Origin: Dehalococcoidia bacterium
GTDB taxonomy: Bacteria > Chloroflexota > Dehalococcoidia > Tepidiformales > Tepidiformaceae
DNA length: 64,000 nucleotides
Direction: 5' to 3'
NCBI GenBank assembly: GCA_020850615.1
Contig: JADZEI010000028.1
Location: forward strand, 1-64,000
In this document: positions 27,605 to 37,044 of the stretch, piece after piece
Position numbering within the stretch: the stretch's first letter is position 1
Layout: the number at the start of each line of letters is the position of its first letter
Translations under genes and position numbers: made by a program
Notes under the pieces: generated by a model
Told to the model about the DNA's origin: nothing
The model's database searches: none
What the model saw: the letters and a program-made list of their open reading frames with translations, nothing else

Positions 27605-28288
27605 ATGCGGAGGCTCACCGATGACGAGTGGCTCGCGCGCGTGCGCGCGGGCGTGGCCGATGGCCAGGACTGGGAGACCGCCGTGGGCCGGGCGAGTGAC
27701 GGCGCGCCCGGAGATCCTCCCGCTCTTGCGTCGGCGGATGCGCCGGGCCAGGCCGAGCAGGCGCAGGCCCGCGTGTACCCCTGCCCCTCCTGCGACCAGC
27801 ACTGGCCGCTGGAGGTCTACCGCCGCTACGAGCTCGTCACGACCGTCCCGCTGCGCTACTGCACCCGCTGCTACGGGTTCTGGGCCGCCGGCGATGCTCT
27901 CGCACGCGGCGTGCGCGACCCCTTCGATGAGCACCACGCATTCTCCGCCGCGGTCGCGCCCACGCGTTGCCGCGCCTGCGGCGGCCACCGGTTCACACCC
28001 GAGGGGAAGTGCCGCGGCTGCGAGAAGCCCGCGATACCCTACAACTGCCCCGGTTGCGGCGTCCAGATGGAGCGGTACAAGGACAAGGGCGTGACCGTCG
28101 ACAGATGCAAGGCCTGCCAGGGCACCTGGTTCGAAACCGGGGAGATCGCCCGGATCTACGGACTCGCGCCTGTCCAGGGTTTGGCCATGTCCCAGGTCGA
28201 CGAAAACGCCCCGGACAACATCCCGCCGCCCGCGTTCCTCGCACTCAACGTGCTGGCGCGGCTCTTCCTGCCCTGGCTCCCGTTCTAG
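27605..28288 (+). CDS. Multi-zinc-ribbon protein (zf-TFIIB-like C-terminus)
   Basis: This 227-residue protein has at least three Cys-pair modules: YPCPSCDQHW with RYCTRCYGFW, TRCRACGGHRF with GKCRGCEKP, and a zf-TFIIB-type module NCPGCGVQMERY...DRCKACQGTWFETGEI (about 144-180). A hydrophobic C-terminus (FLALNVLARLFLPWLPF) could be membrane-associated. This pattern suggests a nucleic-acid- or protein-interaction adaptor; no enzyme motif is present. It ends sharing the CTAG with the convergent small membrane gene. The ATG at 27605 has no obvious ribosome-binding site. Confidence 0.75.
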   Translation: MRRLTDDEWLARVRAGVADGQDWETAVGRASDGAPGDPPALASADAPGQAEQAQARVYPCPSCDQHWPLEVYRRYELVTTVPLRYCTRCYGFWAAGDALARGVRDPFDEHHAFSAAVAPTRCRACGGHRFTPEGKCRGCEKPAIPYNCPGCGVQMERYKDKGVTVDRCKACQGTWFETGEIARIYGLAPVQGLAMSQVDENAPDNIPPPAFLALNVLARLFLPWLPF

Positions 28289-28443
28289 AAACGGCGCAAG
28301 CCTATCGCGATCGGGACCCCAAGGAGCACGGCACCGATGAACCCGCCTACCGGGTCTCCGGTCGCGATCCCAAAGCCCGTCCCAAGGGGCAGGGTGATCG
28401 CCAGGCTCACCCACCAGGCGTGCCTGGCGGCCCCGTTCGTCAC
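28285..28443 (-). CDS. 52-residue small membrane protein downstream of sufT
   Basis: This small protein of two predicted helices (WWVSLAITLPLGTGFGIATG and GGFIGAVLLGVPIAIGLRRF) starts at a GTG that shares one base with the sufT stop (TAGTG), so it is translationally coupled to the end of the suf operon. It is too short for routine calling. I know no family. Its stop overlaps the convergent zinc-ribbon stop within a shared CTAG. A role in Fe-S biogenesis is only implied by position. Confidence 0.6.
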   Translation of the reverse strand: MTNGAARHAWWVSLAITLPLGTGFGIATGDPVGGFIGAVLLGVPIAIGLRRF

Positions 28444-28766
28444 TACCAGATGCCCAGCATCATCTTCACGTCGTCGCTCGCCATCGTCCGCGGGTCCCAC
28501 GGCGGGTTCCAGACGATCTGCACGTCGACGTCCCGCACCGACGGCAGCTCCTTTAGCTTCGCGTACGCTTCGCCGCGGATGACCGGCCCCAGCGGGCAGC
28601 CCGGGCTCGTGAGGGTCATCGTCACGTACACCGTGCCGTTGTCGTACTGGATGTCGTAGACGAGCCCGAGCTCCACGATGCTCATGTTGATCTCAGGGTC
28701 CATCACCTCCGCCAGCTTCGTGCGGAGCTCGTCGTAGGTCGGGATCGCGGTGGCCGCTTCGGTCAT
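28443..28766 (-). CDS. sufT: SufT-like MIP18/DUF59 protein
   Basis: This 107-residue MIP18-family protein has DPEINMSIVELGLVYDI, VTMTLTSPGCPLGPVIRGEAY and VDVQIVWNPPWDPRTMASDD; the single conserved Cys in SPGCPLG is present. SufT proteins assist maturation of Fe-S proteins. Its ribosome-binding site (AAAGGAG) is the last codons of sufU, whose stop lies 7 nt upstream of this ATG, so it is clearly part of the suf operon. Confidence 0.92.
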   Translation of the reverse strand: MTEAATAIPTYDELRTKLAEVMDPEINMSIVELGLVYDIQYDNGTVYVTMTLTSPGCPLGPVIRGEAYAKLKELPSVRDVDVQIVWNPPWDPRTMASDDVKMMLGIW

Positions 28767-28772
28767 GGGGGA

Positions 28773-29225
28773 TTACTCCTTTGCTGGTGAGCCCGCCTGC
28801 GCGAGCGCGTCTTCGAGGACTTTCACGCCGAGCAGCGCGCACTTCACGCGGACCGGGAACTTCGCCACGCCCTCCAGCGCTTCCAGGTCCCCGAGGTCCG
28901 GCCCCGGCGCCACCGACTCGGTCAGCATCGCCTTGAACTGGCCCGAAATCGCGTGCGCGTCCGCCGTCGAGCGGCCCTTCACCTGCTCGCTCAACATCGA
29001 GACGCTCGACTGGCTGATCGAGCATCCCTGCCCGCGGAACCGGATGTCCGCGATCTGCCCGCCGTCCACCCGCAGGTCAATCGCGATCTCGTCGCCGCAC
29101 ACCGGGTTCAGGCCCTCTGCCCGCTGCGTCGCGTCGGGGAGCTCCCCGCGGTTCCGCGGCTTCTTCGCGTGGTCGAGGATGATCTCACGGTAGAGGTCGT
29201 CGAACTGCGGCTCAGCTATCGCCAT
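28773..29225 (-). CDS. sufU: SufU Fe-S scaffold/sulfurtransferase
   Basis: This 150-residue SufU protein accepts sulfur from SufS. Its three zinc/sulfur cysteines are at 43 (NPVCGDE), 68 (GQGCSIS) and 129 (RVKCALLG), and the SufU-specific insertion between the second and third is present. I use the ATG at 29225; an upstream TTG at 29231 is the alternative. It overlaps the end of sufS by 14 nt, indicating coupling in the same order found in many Gram-positives. Confidence 0.93.
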   Translation of the reverse strand: MAIAEPQFDDLYREIILDHAKKPRNRGELPDATQRAEGLNPVCGDEIAIDLRVDGGQIADIRFRGQGCSISQSSVSMLSEQVKGRSTADAHAISGQFKAMLTESVAPGPDLGDLEALEGVAKFPVRVKCALLGVKVLEDALAQAGSPAKE

Positions 29226-30453
29226 CTGCAAACACCCGCCGGGCGTGCTCGATCGATTCGACGAGCGCGTCCACTTCTTCCGGAAGATTGTAGACGTAGA
29301 AGCTGGCCCGGTTCGTTGCGGATACCTGTAGCCGGCGCATCAGCAGCTGCGCGCAGTGGTGCCCCGCCCGGATCGCCACCCCGTGACCGTCCGCGATCGT
29401 GCTCATGTCGTGCGGGTGCACGCCATCGACCGCAAAGCTCACCGCACCGCCGCGATGCTCGACGTCCATTGGCCCGTGCAGCGACACCCCCGGGATCCGC
29501 AGGAGCGTGTCCATCGCGTACGCCGTGATCGCCTTCTCGTGCTCCCGCACGTTGGCCATCCCCAGCCCGCCGAGGTAATCGATGGCCGCGCCGAACGCGA
29601 TCACGTCCGCGATGTTCGGCGTGCCCGCCTCGAACTTGTGCGGGACGTCGGCCCAGGTCGAGTGCTCCTGGCGCACCAGCGAGATCATCTCGCCGCCGCC
29701 GAGGAACGGGTCCATCTCCTCCAGCAACGAGTGCCGCGCCCACAGGACGCCGACGCCGGTCGGGCCGAGCATCTTGTGCGACGAAAGCGCGAAGAAGTCC
29801 ACCCCGAGCGCGGCCACGTCCACCGGCAGATGCGGCGCGCTCTGCGCCCCATCCGCCAGCACCAGCGCGCCCGCGCTGTGGGCGATGGCCGCGATATCCG
29901 CCACCGGATTGATCGTCCCGAGCACGTTCGAGGCGTGCACCACCGACACCAGCTTCGTCCGCGGGCCCACCAGCTCCCGGAGATGGTCGAGGTCCACCTC
30001 GCCGCCCGGCGTGAGCCCGACGTACCGCAACACCGCACCCTTGCGCCGCGCCAGCAGCTGCCAGGGCACGATGTTCGAATGGTGCTCCATCAGCGTGAGC
30101 ACCACCTCGTCGCCTTCGCCCACGTGCATGTCCGCCCATGCCCGCGCCACGAGGTTGATCGACTCGGTCGCGTTCCGCGTGAACACGATCTCTTCGGGCC
30201 GGCCGGCACCGATGTGCGCCGCGACCTTGCCCCGCACCGCCTCGTACTGCTCCGTCGCCTGCTGCGCGAGCGTGTGGATGCCGCGGTGGATATTCGCGTT
30301 CGTCGTCTCGTAGTACCGGACGAGCGCGTCGATCACCTGCCGCGGCTTCTGCGTCGTCGCCGCGTTGTCGAGATACACGAGTGGGCGCCCGTTGACCGTC
30401 TGCGCGAGGATGGGGAAGTCCTCACGGATCCGGGCGGCGTCGAACATGCCCAT
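29212..30453 (-). CDS. sufS: SufS cysteine desulfurase
   Basis: This 413-residue PLP enzyme releases sulfur from cysteine as a persulfide. The PLP lysine is Lys227 (ALSSHKMLGPTG) and the persulfide Cys is Cys367 (RAGHHCAQLL), both intact. The group II cysteine desulfurase pattern and its place between sufD and sufU confirm the role. It precedes sufU with a 14-nt overlap. Confidence 0.95.
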   Translation of the reverse strand: MGMFDAARIREDFPILAQTVNGRPLVYLDNAATTQKPRQVIDALVRYYETTNANIHRGIHTLAQQATEQYEAVRGKVAAHIGAGRPEEIVFTRNATESINLVARAWADMHVGEGDEVVLTLMEHHSNIVPWQLLARRKGAVLRYVGLTPGGEVDLDHLRELVGPRTKLVSVVHASNVLGTINPVADIAAIAHSAGALVLADGAQSAPHLPVDVAALGVDFFALSSHKMLGPTGVGVLWARHSLLEEMDPFLGGGEMISLVRQEHSTWADVPHKFEAGTPNIADVIAFGAAIDYLGGLGMANVREHEKAITAYAMDTLLRIPGVSLHGPMDVEHRGGAVSFAVDGVHPHDMSTIADGHGVAIRAGHHCAQLLMRRLQVSATNRASFYVYNLPEEVDALVESIEHARRVFADGDS

Positions 30454-30488
30454 GCCGTCCCCCTTCAGCGGCGTCCTCGCCGCGTGAG

Positions 30489-31778
30489 TTAGATGTCCTC
30501 GCCGAGCCCCACGCCGAGCTCGGCCGCCACCTCGTCCCGCAGCGCGGGGTCGGGGATGCGGTCGATCACCTGGCTCAGGAACCCGGCGACCAGCAGCCGT
30601 TCGGCCACCGCGTGGGGGAGCGCACGGGCCTCGAGATAGTACAGCTGCTCTTCGTCCACCGGGCCCGCCGTCGCACCGTGGCTCGCCCGGATGATGTTGT
30701 TCGTCAGGATCTCGAGCACCGGGTCGCTGTCCGCCTTCGCTGTCTTGCTCAGCAGCAGGTTCCGGTTCTCCTGGTTCGCGTCCGCGTTCCGCGCTTCCAG
30801 CCCGACCCGCGTCATCCCGTAGTACACCGACCGCGACGAATCCCGGAGCGCGAACTTGAACAGCAGGTCGCTCCGTGTGTCCGCCGCGATGTGGTCCTGC
30901 GTCGTGTAGAAGTCCGCGTGCTGGTTGCCCTTCCCGACGCCCAGCCCGAGCAGCTCGCTCGAAGACCCGCGGCCCACCAGCGACGACTCGATGTGCGACT
31001 TCACGACCTGCCCGCCGGTTACCACCGAGAGGCTCACCACCGAGGCGTCCTTCCCGGTAACGGTCCGCTGCTCCGCGAACACGCGGGTGCCGTTGCCCCA
31101 GCGGTGCAGCGCCGTGTACCGCACTTCCGAACCCGGGCCCGGCAGGATCTCCACCGCCGGCAGCACGACGATGTCGCCATCCGCCGACCGGTACTCTTCG
31201 ATCACGCTGACCCGGCTGTTCGCCTCGGTCACGATCAGCGTGTGCGGCGCAGCCAGCTGCTTCTCCGCCGTCAACGTCCGCACAATCCGCACCGGCTCGC
31301 CGATCTCCGCGTCCTTCGTCGCGTGCACCAGGAGCCCGCCGCGCTCGAAGGCGTAGTGCAGCGCCGTCAGCCGGTTGCTCCCGGGCGCCACCGCCGTGCC
31401 CAGCCGCGCATCGATGATCGCCTGGGTCCGCGCGTCGCCGTTCCGCTCGAACGGCACCACGTCGAGGCCCTGCGCCCGGATCTCGACCGAGACCGTCTCG
31501 CCGTCCACCTGCCGCACGACACCGGCGTACGCGCCGTCGATCGCCGGCACCTCGGCGCCGCTACCGCCACTCACCGGCCGGTACTCGTCGAGCGCGAACC
31601 CGCGGATGTCCAGGTACTTCCACGGCCGCTCGCTCGGCGTCGGGACCCCGAGCTCGGACGCGAGTTGCGCCGCCCGGGCGCGCAACTCCGCCACCTTCGG
31701 GCTATCGTGCGCCGCTTCTCCCAGGGCGCGGCTCGCGGCCGCGTCGAGCGCGGTGTTCGCCGTCACAGCTGTGCTCAT
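30489..31778 (-). CDS. sufD: SufD Fe-S assembly scaffold subunit
   Basis: This 429-residue SufD has the typical beta-helix core and the SufB/SufD C-terminal block (ASHGATAGPVDEEQLYYLEARALPHAVAERLLVAGFLSQVIDRI). In SufB2C2D-type complexes it pairs with SufB on the SufC ATPase. It lies between sufB and sufS in the same direction. The His in ASHGA, one of the residues needed for cluster assembly at the SufB-SufD interface, is present. Confidence 0.95.
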   Translation of the reverse strand: MSTAVTANTALDAAASRALGEAAHDSPKVAELRARAAQLASELGVPTPSERPWKYLDIRGFALDEYRPVSGGSGAEVPAIDGAYAGVVRQVDGETVSVEIRAQGLDVVPFERNGDARTQAIIDARLGTAVAPGSNRLTALHYAFERGGLLVHATKDAEIGEPVRIVRTLTAEKQLAAPHTLIVTEANSRVSVIEEYRSADGDIVVLPAVEILPGPGSEVRYTALHRWGNGTRVFAEQRTVTGKDASVVSLSVVTGGQVVKSHIESSLVGRGSSSELLGLGVGKGNQHADFYTTQDHIAADTRSDLLFKFALRDSSRSVYYGMTRVGLEARNADANQENRNLLLSKTAKADSDPVLEILTNNIIRASHGATAGPVDEEQLYYLEARALPHAVAERLLVAGFLSQVIDRIPDPALRDEVAAELGVGLGEDI

Positions 31779-31850
31779 TCACCATCTCCACCGGCCACCC
31801 CGAACAGGGGCAGCCGCATCACATCGTCGTCGTCGCCGGTCAGCCTCGGC

Positions 31851-33257
31851 CTACCCGACCGCGCCTTCCATCTGCATCTCGATCAGGCGGTTCAGCTCGA
31901 CGGCGTACTCCATCGGCAGCTCCTTCACGATCGGCTCGACGAAGCCGTTCACGATCATCTTCGCCGCCGCTTCCTCGCTCAGCCCGCGGCTCATCAGGTA
32001 GAACAGCTGGTCCTCGCCGAGCTTCGAAACGTATGCCTCGTGCTGGATGTGCACGTCTGGCGCGTCCACTTCCATCGTCGGGTACGTGTCCGACCGCGAT
32101 GTCTCGTCGATCAGCAGCGCATCGCACCGCACGTTCGACTTCACGCCCTCGCAGCCCTCGTACACCTTCAACAGGCCGCGATAGCTCGTCCGCCCACCGT
32201 CCTTGCTCAGCGACTTTGAGATGATCGTCGAGGTCGTGTTCGAAGCCGCGTGCACGATCTTGCCGCCCGCGTCCTGGTGCTGCCCTTCGCCCGCGAACGC
32301 TAGCGAGAGGATCTCGCCGTGCGCCCCCGGCTCCATCAGGTACACCGACGGGTACTTCATCGTCAGCTTGGAACCGAGGTTGCCGTCGACCCACTCCATG
32401 ACCGCGTCCTGGTAGGCCACTGCCCGCTTCGTCACGAGGTTGTAGACGTTGTTCGACCAGTTCTGGATCGTCGTGTAGCGGACGCGCGCGCCCTTCTTGA
32501 TCACGATCTCGACCACCGCGCTATGCAGCGAGTCCGAGCTGTACACCGGCGCCGTGCAGCCCTCGACGTAGTGCACCTGGCTGCCTTCGTCCGCGATGAT
32601 CAGCGTGCGCTCGAACTGGCCCATGTTCTGCGTGTTGATCCGGAAGTACGCCTGCAGCGGGATGTCCACCTTCACGCCCTTCGGCACATAGATGAACGAA
32701 CCACCGGACCACACCGCGCTGTTCAGCGCCGCGAAGCGGTTGTCCCCGGGCGGCACCACCGTCCCGAAGTGCTCCTTGAAGATGTCCTCGTGCTCCTTGA
32801 GGCCCTGGTCCGTGCCGACGAAGATGACGCCGAGCTTCTCCAGGTCCTCCCGGATGTTGTGGTACACCACTTCCGAGTCGTACTGCGCGCCCACGCCCGC
32901 AAGGTACTTCTTCTCCGCCTCCGGGATGCCGAGCCGGTCGAACGTGTTCTTGATGTACTCCGGCACGTCCTCCCACGAGCGCTCGTCCCGGTCGGTCGCG
33001 CGCACGTAGTAGTGGATGTCGTCGAAGTCGATCTCGTTGAGCTGCTCGCTGCCCCACGGCGGGTCCTTCCGCTCGCGGAACAGGTCCAGCGAGCGATGCC
33101 GGAATGCGCGCATCCAGTCGGGCTCGCCCTTCATGCTCGACATCACGTCGATGAGCTCGTGGTTGATGCCCTTGTTCGCCTTGAAGAGCGCTTCCGCGTC
33201 GTCGTGGAAGCCCCACTTGTAGCCGTCTTCGCGGATCAGTTCCGCTGGTGTGGTCAT
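31851..33257 (-). CDS. sufB: SufB Fe-S scaffold
   Basis: This 468-residue SufB is the scaffold on which clusters are built. Markers are [34 protein letters not shown], the central beta-helix ([24 protein letters not shown] with a conserved Cys) and the C-terminal [25 protein letters not shown]. The ATG at 33257 has GGGAGGGAC upstream; the frame runs further but without coding character. It follows sufC by 16 nt. Confidence 0.96.
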   Translation of the reverse strand: MTTPAELIREDGYKWGFHDDAEALFKANKGINHELIDVMSSMKGEPDWMRAFRHRSLDLFRERKDPPWGSEQLNEIDFDDIHYYVRATDRDERSWEDVPEYIKNTFDRLGIPEAEKKYLAGVGAQYDSEVVYHNIREDLEKLGVIFVGTDQGLKEHEDIFKEHFGTVVPPGDNRFAALNSAVWSGGSFIYVPKGVKVDIPLQAYFRINTQNMGQFERTLIIADEGSQVHYVEGCTAPVYSSDSLHSAVVEIVIKKGARVRYTTIQNWSNNVYNLVTKRAVAYQDAVMEWVDGNLGSKLTMKYPSVYLMEPGAHGEILSLAFAGEGQHQDAGGKIVHAASNTTSTIISKSLSKDGGRTSYRGLLKVYEGCEGVKSNVRCDALLIDETSRSDTYPTMEVDAPDVHIQHEAYVSKLGEDQLFYLMSRGLSEEAAAKMIVNGFVEPIVKELPMEYAVELNRLIEMQMEGAVG

Positions 33258-33273
33258 GCTGTCCCTCCCTGGG

Positions 33274-34032
33274 TCAGGCTGTCGCCAGTGCGGCTTCGAT
33301 TTCGTCGTAGCCCGTCTCTTCGAGCTCGAGCGCCAGCTCCGGCCCGCCCGACCGCGCAATCCGTCCATCGATGAGCACGTGGACGAACTGTGGCTTGATG
33401 TAGTTCAGCAGGCGCTGGTAGTGCGTGATCAGCAGCAGCCCCATCTCCGGGTTCATCAGCGCGTTCACGCCTTCCGCCACCGTCCGCAGCGCGTCGATGT
33501 CCAGGCCCGAGTCCGTCTCGTCCAGCACCGCCATCGACGGCTGGAGCATCGCCATCTGGAGCATCTCGGCCCGCTTCTTCTCGCCGCCCGAGAAGCCGTC
33601 GTTCACATAACGCCGGGCGAACTCCTGGTCCATCTTCAGCAGGTCCATCTTGCTGAAGAGCAGCTCGCGGAACTCGCGGATCGGCACATCGCCGCCGCGC
33701 CGCGCGTTCACCGCCTGGCGCAGGAAGTTCACCATCGTCACCCCGGGGATAGCCACCGGATACTGGAACGCCAGGAACAGCCCAAGCCGCGCACGCTCGT
33801 CCGGCGCCATGTCGTTCAACGGCGTGCCCTTGAACAGGATCTCCCCGCCCGTCACGTCATACCGCGGGCTGCCCATCAACACGTTCGCCAGCGTGCTCTT
33901 GCCCGAACCGTTCGGGCCCATGATCGCATGCACTTCGCCGGCATTGATCGACAGTGAAAGGCCCTTCAGGATCTCCTTGCCGTCGATGTTGGCGTGCAGG
34001 TCGCGGATTTCCAACAGCGGTGCGCTGGTCAT
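33274..34032 (-). CDS. sufC: SufC ATPase
   Basis: This 252-residue ABC-type ATPase of the SUF complex has Walker [10 protein letters not shown] (39-47), the Q-loop near [12 protein letters not shown], signature FSGGEKKR and Walker [13 protein letters not shown], followed by the switch His in [10 protein letters not shown]. It is soluble and works with SufB and SufD. It starts 14 nt after sufR. Confidence 0.96.
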   Translation of the reverse strand: MTSAPLLEIRDLHANIDGKEILKGLSLSINAGEVHAIMGPNGSGKSTLANVLMGSPRYDVTGGEILFKGTPLNDMAPDERARLGLFLAFQYPVAIPGVTMVNFLRQAVNARRGGDVPIREFRELLFSKMDLLKMDQEFARRYVNDGFSGGEKKRAEMLQMAMLQPSMAVLDETDSGLDIDALRTVAEGVNALMNPEMGLLLITHYQRLLNYIKPQFVHVLIDGRIARSGGPELALELEETGYDEIEAALATA

Positions 34033-34046
34033 ACGGTTCGTTTCTC

Positions 34047-34676
34047 CTAGTTCACGTCAATTGTGTCGTTGGGTGCGCGGTCCGTGCGCACGATGTACTC
34101 GCATACCGGCGCCCCATCGACGATCCGGTGGACTTGTTCAACGTCTTGCCCGAGCAACAGCTCGATCGCCTTGCGGTCGCTTTCGCAGGGCAGGTTCGAA
34201 ATCTCGGCCGCCTTCCGGTAGGGGCAGCAGCCGTTCACCAGGTGGATCGCCTCCCCCTCCCGGTGCCACCGCTCCAGGATCCCCTCCTGGCGCAGGCTCT
34301 CGGTCACCTGGATGACGCGCAGCTCCGGCGGGATGTCGGCCAGCTCGTGGCGGTGCTTCGACGCGACTGATTCCGCCATCCGACCCGAAACCTCGGCCAC
34401 CACGTCCTGCCGCTCCGAAAGACCCTCGAGCATCCGCTCCAGGAGCCCCGTGTAGCCCGTGGCGCCCATCGCCCGCTCCGTGGGGTAATAGGCGTGGAAC
34501 GGCCGCCCGGTGTGCTGCCGTACGCTCCGCACGTCCACCAGACCATCGGCGCGAAGGTTGTCGAGGTGCCGCCGGACCGCCGCCGCGGTTATCCCCAGCT
34601 CCTCTGCCAGCTCTTCGACGCGCACTTCGCGCCGTTCTACGATGAGCTCAAGCACGCGGTCACGAGTCCCTTGCAT
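34047..34676 (-). CDS. sufR: SufR-like Fe-S-sensing repressor
   Basis: This 209-residue protein has an N-terminal winged helix-turn-helix ([22 protein letters not shown], about 20-45) and a C-terminal cluster domain with Cys151, Cys164 and Cys192 (spacing X12 and X27) plus Cys150. This matches the cysteine pattern of the cyanobacterial SufR group, which represses suf operons when loaded with a 4Fe-4S cluster. It is the first gene of the suf operon and overlaps its own presumed operator region at 34720-34735, so autoregulation is likely. Confidence 0.9.
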   Translation of the reverse strand: MQGTRDRVLELIVERREVRVEELAEELGITAAAVRRHLDNLRADGLVDVRSVRQHTGRPFHAYYPTERAMGATGYTGLLERMLEGLSERQDVVAEVSGRMAESVASKHRHELADIPPELRVIQVTESLRQEGILERWHREGEAIHLVNGCCPYRKAAEISNLPCESDRKAIELLLGQDVEQVHRIVDGAPVCEYIVRTDRAPNDTIDVN

Positions 34677-34719
34677 GCCGTCTATGGTACCTGCCGGGAA
34701 GCCGCTTATTCAACGTTTC

Positions 34720-34735
34720 TCAACATTGATGTTGA
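34720..34735. promoter_or_regulatory. SufR-type operator upstream of suf operon
   Basis: TCAACA-N4-TGTTGA contains CAAC-N6-GTTG (34721-34734), the inverted repeat recognised by cyanobacterial SufR. A further half-like TTCAAC lies just to its left. It sits 44-59 bp upstream of the sufR ATG (34676), across the region where the minus-strand promoter should be (TTGAAT/TACCAT with 18-bp spacing is a possible -35/-10). Binding is predicted from the motif match. Confidence 0.75.
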
Positions 34736-34754
34736 AAAAGTCCCTCAATGCCAG

Positions 34755-35720
34755 CTATCGGCGCTCTCGATGCCGCCCGCCAGCCGCGACCGCGGGCCGC
34801 GCCGCTACCGCCGCCGGCGGAACAACCGGAGATGCCTCCCGCCCGGGCGACACTTCCGGGTGCCGCAGCGCCCGGATGAACTCCGCCCCGAGCAGCAGGA
34901 TCGACGCGTTGATGAACATCCAGAACAGGAAACCCAACGCCGTCCCGAACCCGGCGTAGATCGCCGTGTCGCTTTCGAAGGGCAGGTTCGCCAGCACGTA
35001 CGCGTAGCCGTTCTTCGCCACCTCGAACATCAGCGTCGCCGCCGCTGCGCCGGTCAGCGCCTCCGGCCAGCGCGGGCGCACGCTCGGCACGTAGCGGTAC
35101 AGCAGCGCGAACATCGCGTACGAAACCAGCGCCGGCAACACGTAGCCCGTGACCCGCAGGGCCGCGTTCTCGTGCGGCTTGAACGGCCCCAGCTCGGCGA
35201 GCCGGTCCACCACCTGCTGCACCGACGCCGTGAGCAACAGCGAGATGAGGATGAGCACACCAAGGCTCGGGATCAGCCCCAGGTCCACCACCTTGCCGCG
35301 CCAGTACGGGCGCCGTTGCTGGCGGTGGCTCGCCGCGTTCAGCCCCCGCCGTACCGCCGCGAAAATCCCGCTCGCCGACCACACCAGCGCAATCGCACCG
35401 AACCCGAGGCTCGCCAGGCTCACCTGCTGCGCCCGCCGCACGATCTCGTCGACGCTCTCCCGCACCGAGGCCGATTCCTCCAGCGGCACCTGGTCGAACA
35501 CGAACTCGACGATCCGGTCGCGGTCCACCACCAGCCCGAACACGGACAGCACGATCAGCGCGAGCGGGACGACCGAGAAGATCGCGTAGTACGCGATCGC
35601 CGCGGCATACGTGCCGCAGCTGTCCTCCATGTAGAGGCCGATCGTCCGGGCGAGCACGCCAGCCGGCTTACGCACCGCCGGCGGCGTCTGCCCCCACAGC
35701 TCCCGCAATCGGCGCGGCAT
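34755..35720 (-). CDS. YihY/BrkB-family membrane protein
   Basis: This roughly 321-residue integral membrane protein has about six predicted helices and the family pattern (CGTYAAAIAYYAIFSVVPLALIVLSVFG, then VWSASGIFAAVRRGLN). Family roles are unsettled; it is not RNase BN as once annotated. I use the ATG at 35720 (GGAAGAG upstream) rather than the TTG at 35753; the start overlaps the 3' end of treT by about 53 nt. The C-terminus is a Pro/Ala/Arg-rich tail. Confidence 0.9.
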   Translation of the reverse strand: MPRRLRELWGQTPPAVRKPAGVLARTIGLYMEDSCGTYAAAIAYYAIFSVVPLALIVLSVFGLVVDRDRIVEFVFDQVPLEESASVRESVDEIVRRAQQVSLASLGFGAIALVWSASGIFAAVRRGLNAASHRQQRRPYWRGKVVDLGLIPSLGVLILISLLLTASVQQVVDRLAELGPFKPHENAALRVTGYVLPALVSYAMFALLYRYVPSVRPRWPEALTGAAAATLMFEVAKNGYAYVLANLPFESDTAIYAGFGTALGFLFWMFINASILLLGAEFIRALRHPEVSPGREASPVVPPAAVAARPAVAAGGRHRERR

Positions 35721-36987
35721 GCGCACTCTCTTCCGTCGCCGAGCCTTCGGCAACTTCCAGCATCATCCGCAGATAATCGTGCAGATACCGGGTGATGAGG
35801 AAGTGGTCGCGCACATGTTCGCGCCCCCGTTCGCCCATCCGGTTGCGCAGGTCCCGGTCGCGCAGCAGCTCCGCCAGCCGTTGCGCGCACTGCTGCGACG
35901 AGTCCACCAGGTAGCCACACTCGCCCTCGAGGATCTGCAGCGGGATGCCGCCGACGTTCCCGCCCACCACCGGCCGCCCCTTCCAGAGCGCCTCCGACAC
36001 CGTCAGCCCGAACCCTTCCCGCGTCGACTTCTGGATGACCACGTCCGATGCGTGCTGGAACGCGTTCACCTCCGCGTTTCCCACGCCGTTCATGTTCGTC
36101 AGGATCTTGATGTCCCAGTCCTCGCCGGCCCGGCGGATGACCTTTTCGTACCACTCCCAGCCTTCGGGGTCGTCGCTCGCCATCGACCCCACGAGGATGA
36201 GCTGCACGTCCGGGAACTCCGCCTTCACCTCGCGGTAGGCCGAGATGACCCCCAGCGGGTCCTTCCACGGGTCGAACCGCGAGACCTGCGTCAGGATCGG
36301 CCGGCTCGGGTCCACGCCGAACCGGTCGAGCACCGCCTTGACCTGCATCTCGCTGCACGGCTCGTTTTTGTGACTCAGTGGGTCAATGGCCGGCGGCGCG
36401 ATCTTCAGGTGCCGCTCCGGCACGCCCTGCCGCACGTACTGACGCATCGTCCAGATGCTCCCGTCGTACTCCTCCACGAACGGCCGCAGCATCTCCCAGG
36501 CCTGCTGCTGAGCGTCCGTCAAGTCGATGTGGCAGCGCCAGATGAAGTGCCCCTGCGGGTTCCGCCCCGAATCGCGCAGGATATACAGCAGCGGCGCCGG
36601 CTGCGGGTCGTGGACAATCACAAAGTCGTAATCCGACCAGTTCTCCGCGTTCAGCTTGTTCTGGTTCACCCAGATGTCCCGGTCCTGCGGCCGCCACGGG
36701 TGGTTCTTCCCCTGCAGCGCGTTGTGCATCGCTTTCGTCACGGTGAAGAACTCGTCGCTCCCCGTGAGCACCTTCCAGTCGCACTGCAGCCCCAGGTCCC
36801 GCATCAGCGGCACCATGCTCGTGAGGATCTCCGCGACACCGCCGCCATACGCCGTCGCGTTGATGTGCAGCACGCGCGCGCCGGCCAGCTTCGCCGCGTC
36901 TTCGCGGATAGCCTCGATCACGCCTTCGCGTACCGACTCGCGATACCGCTCCAGCTCACGCGGCGCAACGCCGACGGTGGTCAACAT
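35668..36987 (-). CDS. treT: Trehalose glycosyltransferring synthase (TreT)
   Basis: This 439-residue GT4 glycosyltransferase has the TreT blocks INATAYGGGVAEILTSMVPLMRDLGL, VTKAMHNALQG, WRCHIDLTDAQQ and the C-terminal REGFGLTVSEALWKG E-x7-E motif. The enzyme makes trehalose from NDP-glucose and glucose, giving an osmo- and thermoprotectant. The N-terminal HINATAYGGG segment is the donor-loop hallmark. GAGG lies 9 nt upstream of the ATG. It overlaps the YihY gene at its 3' end, suggesting a shared transcript. Confidence 0.93.
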   Translation of the reverse strand: MLTTVGVAPRELERYRESVREGVIEAIREDAAKLAGARVLHINATAYGGGVAEILTSMVPLMRDLGLQCDWKVLTGSDEFFTVTKAMHNALQGKNHPWRPQDRDIWVNQNKLNAENWSDYDFVIVHDPQPAPLLYILRDSGRNPQGHFIWRCHIDLTDAQQQAWEMLRPFVEEYDGSIWTMRQYVRQGVPERHLKIAPPAIDPLSHKNEPCSEMQVKAVLDRFGVDPSRPILTQVSRFDPWKDPLGVISAYREVKAEFPDVQLILVGSMASDDPEGWEWYEKVIRRAGEDWDIKILTNMNGVGNAEVNAFQHASDVVIQKSTREGFGLTVSEALWKGRPVVGGNVGGIPLQILEGECGYLVDSSQQCAQRLAELLRDRDLRNRMGERGREHVRDHFLITRYLHDYLRMMLEVAEGSATEESAHAAPIAGAVGADAAGGA

Positions 36988-37044
36988 GTGGCAAACCTCG
37001 TTTCCGTTCTCCCACCAGCGTAGCCATCCCCGCCACTGACCGCC

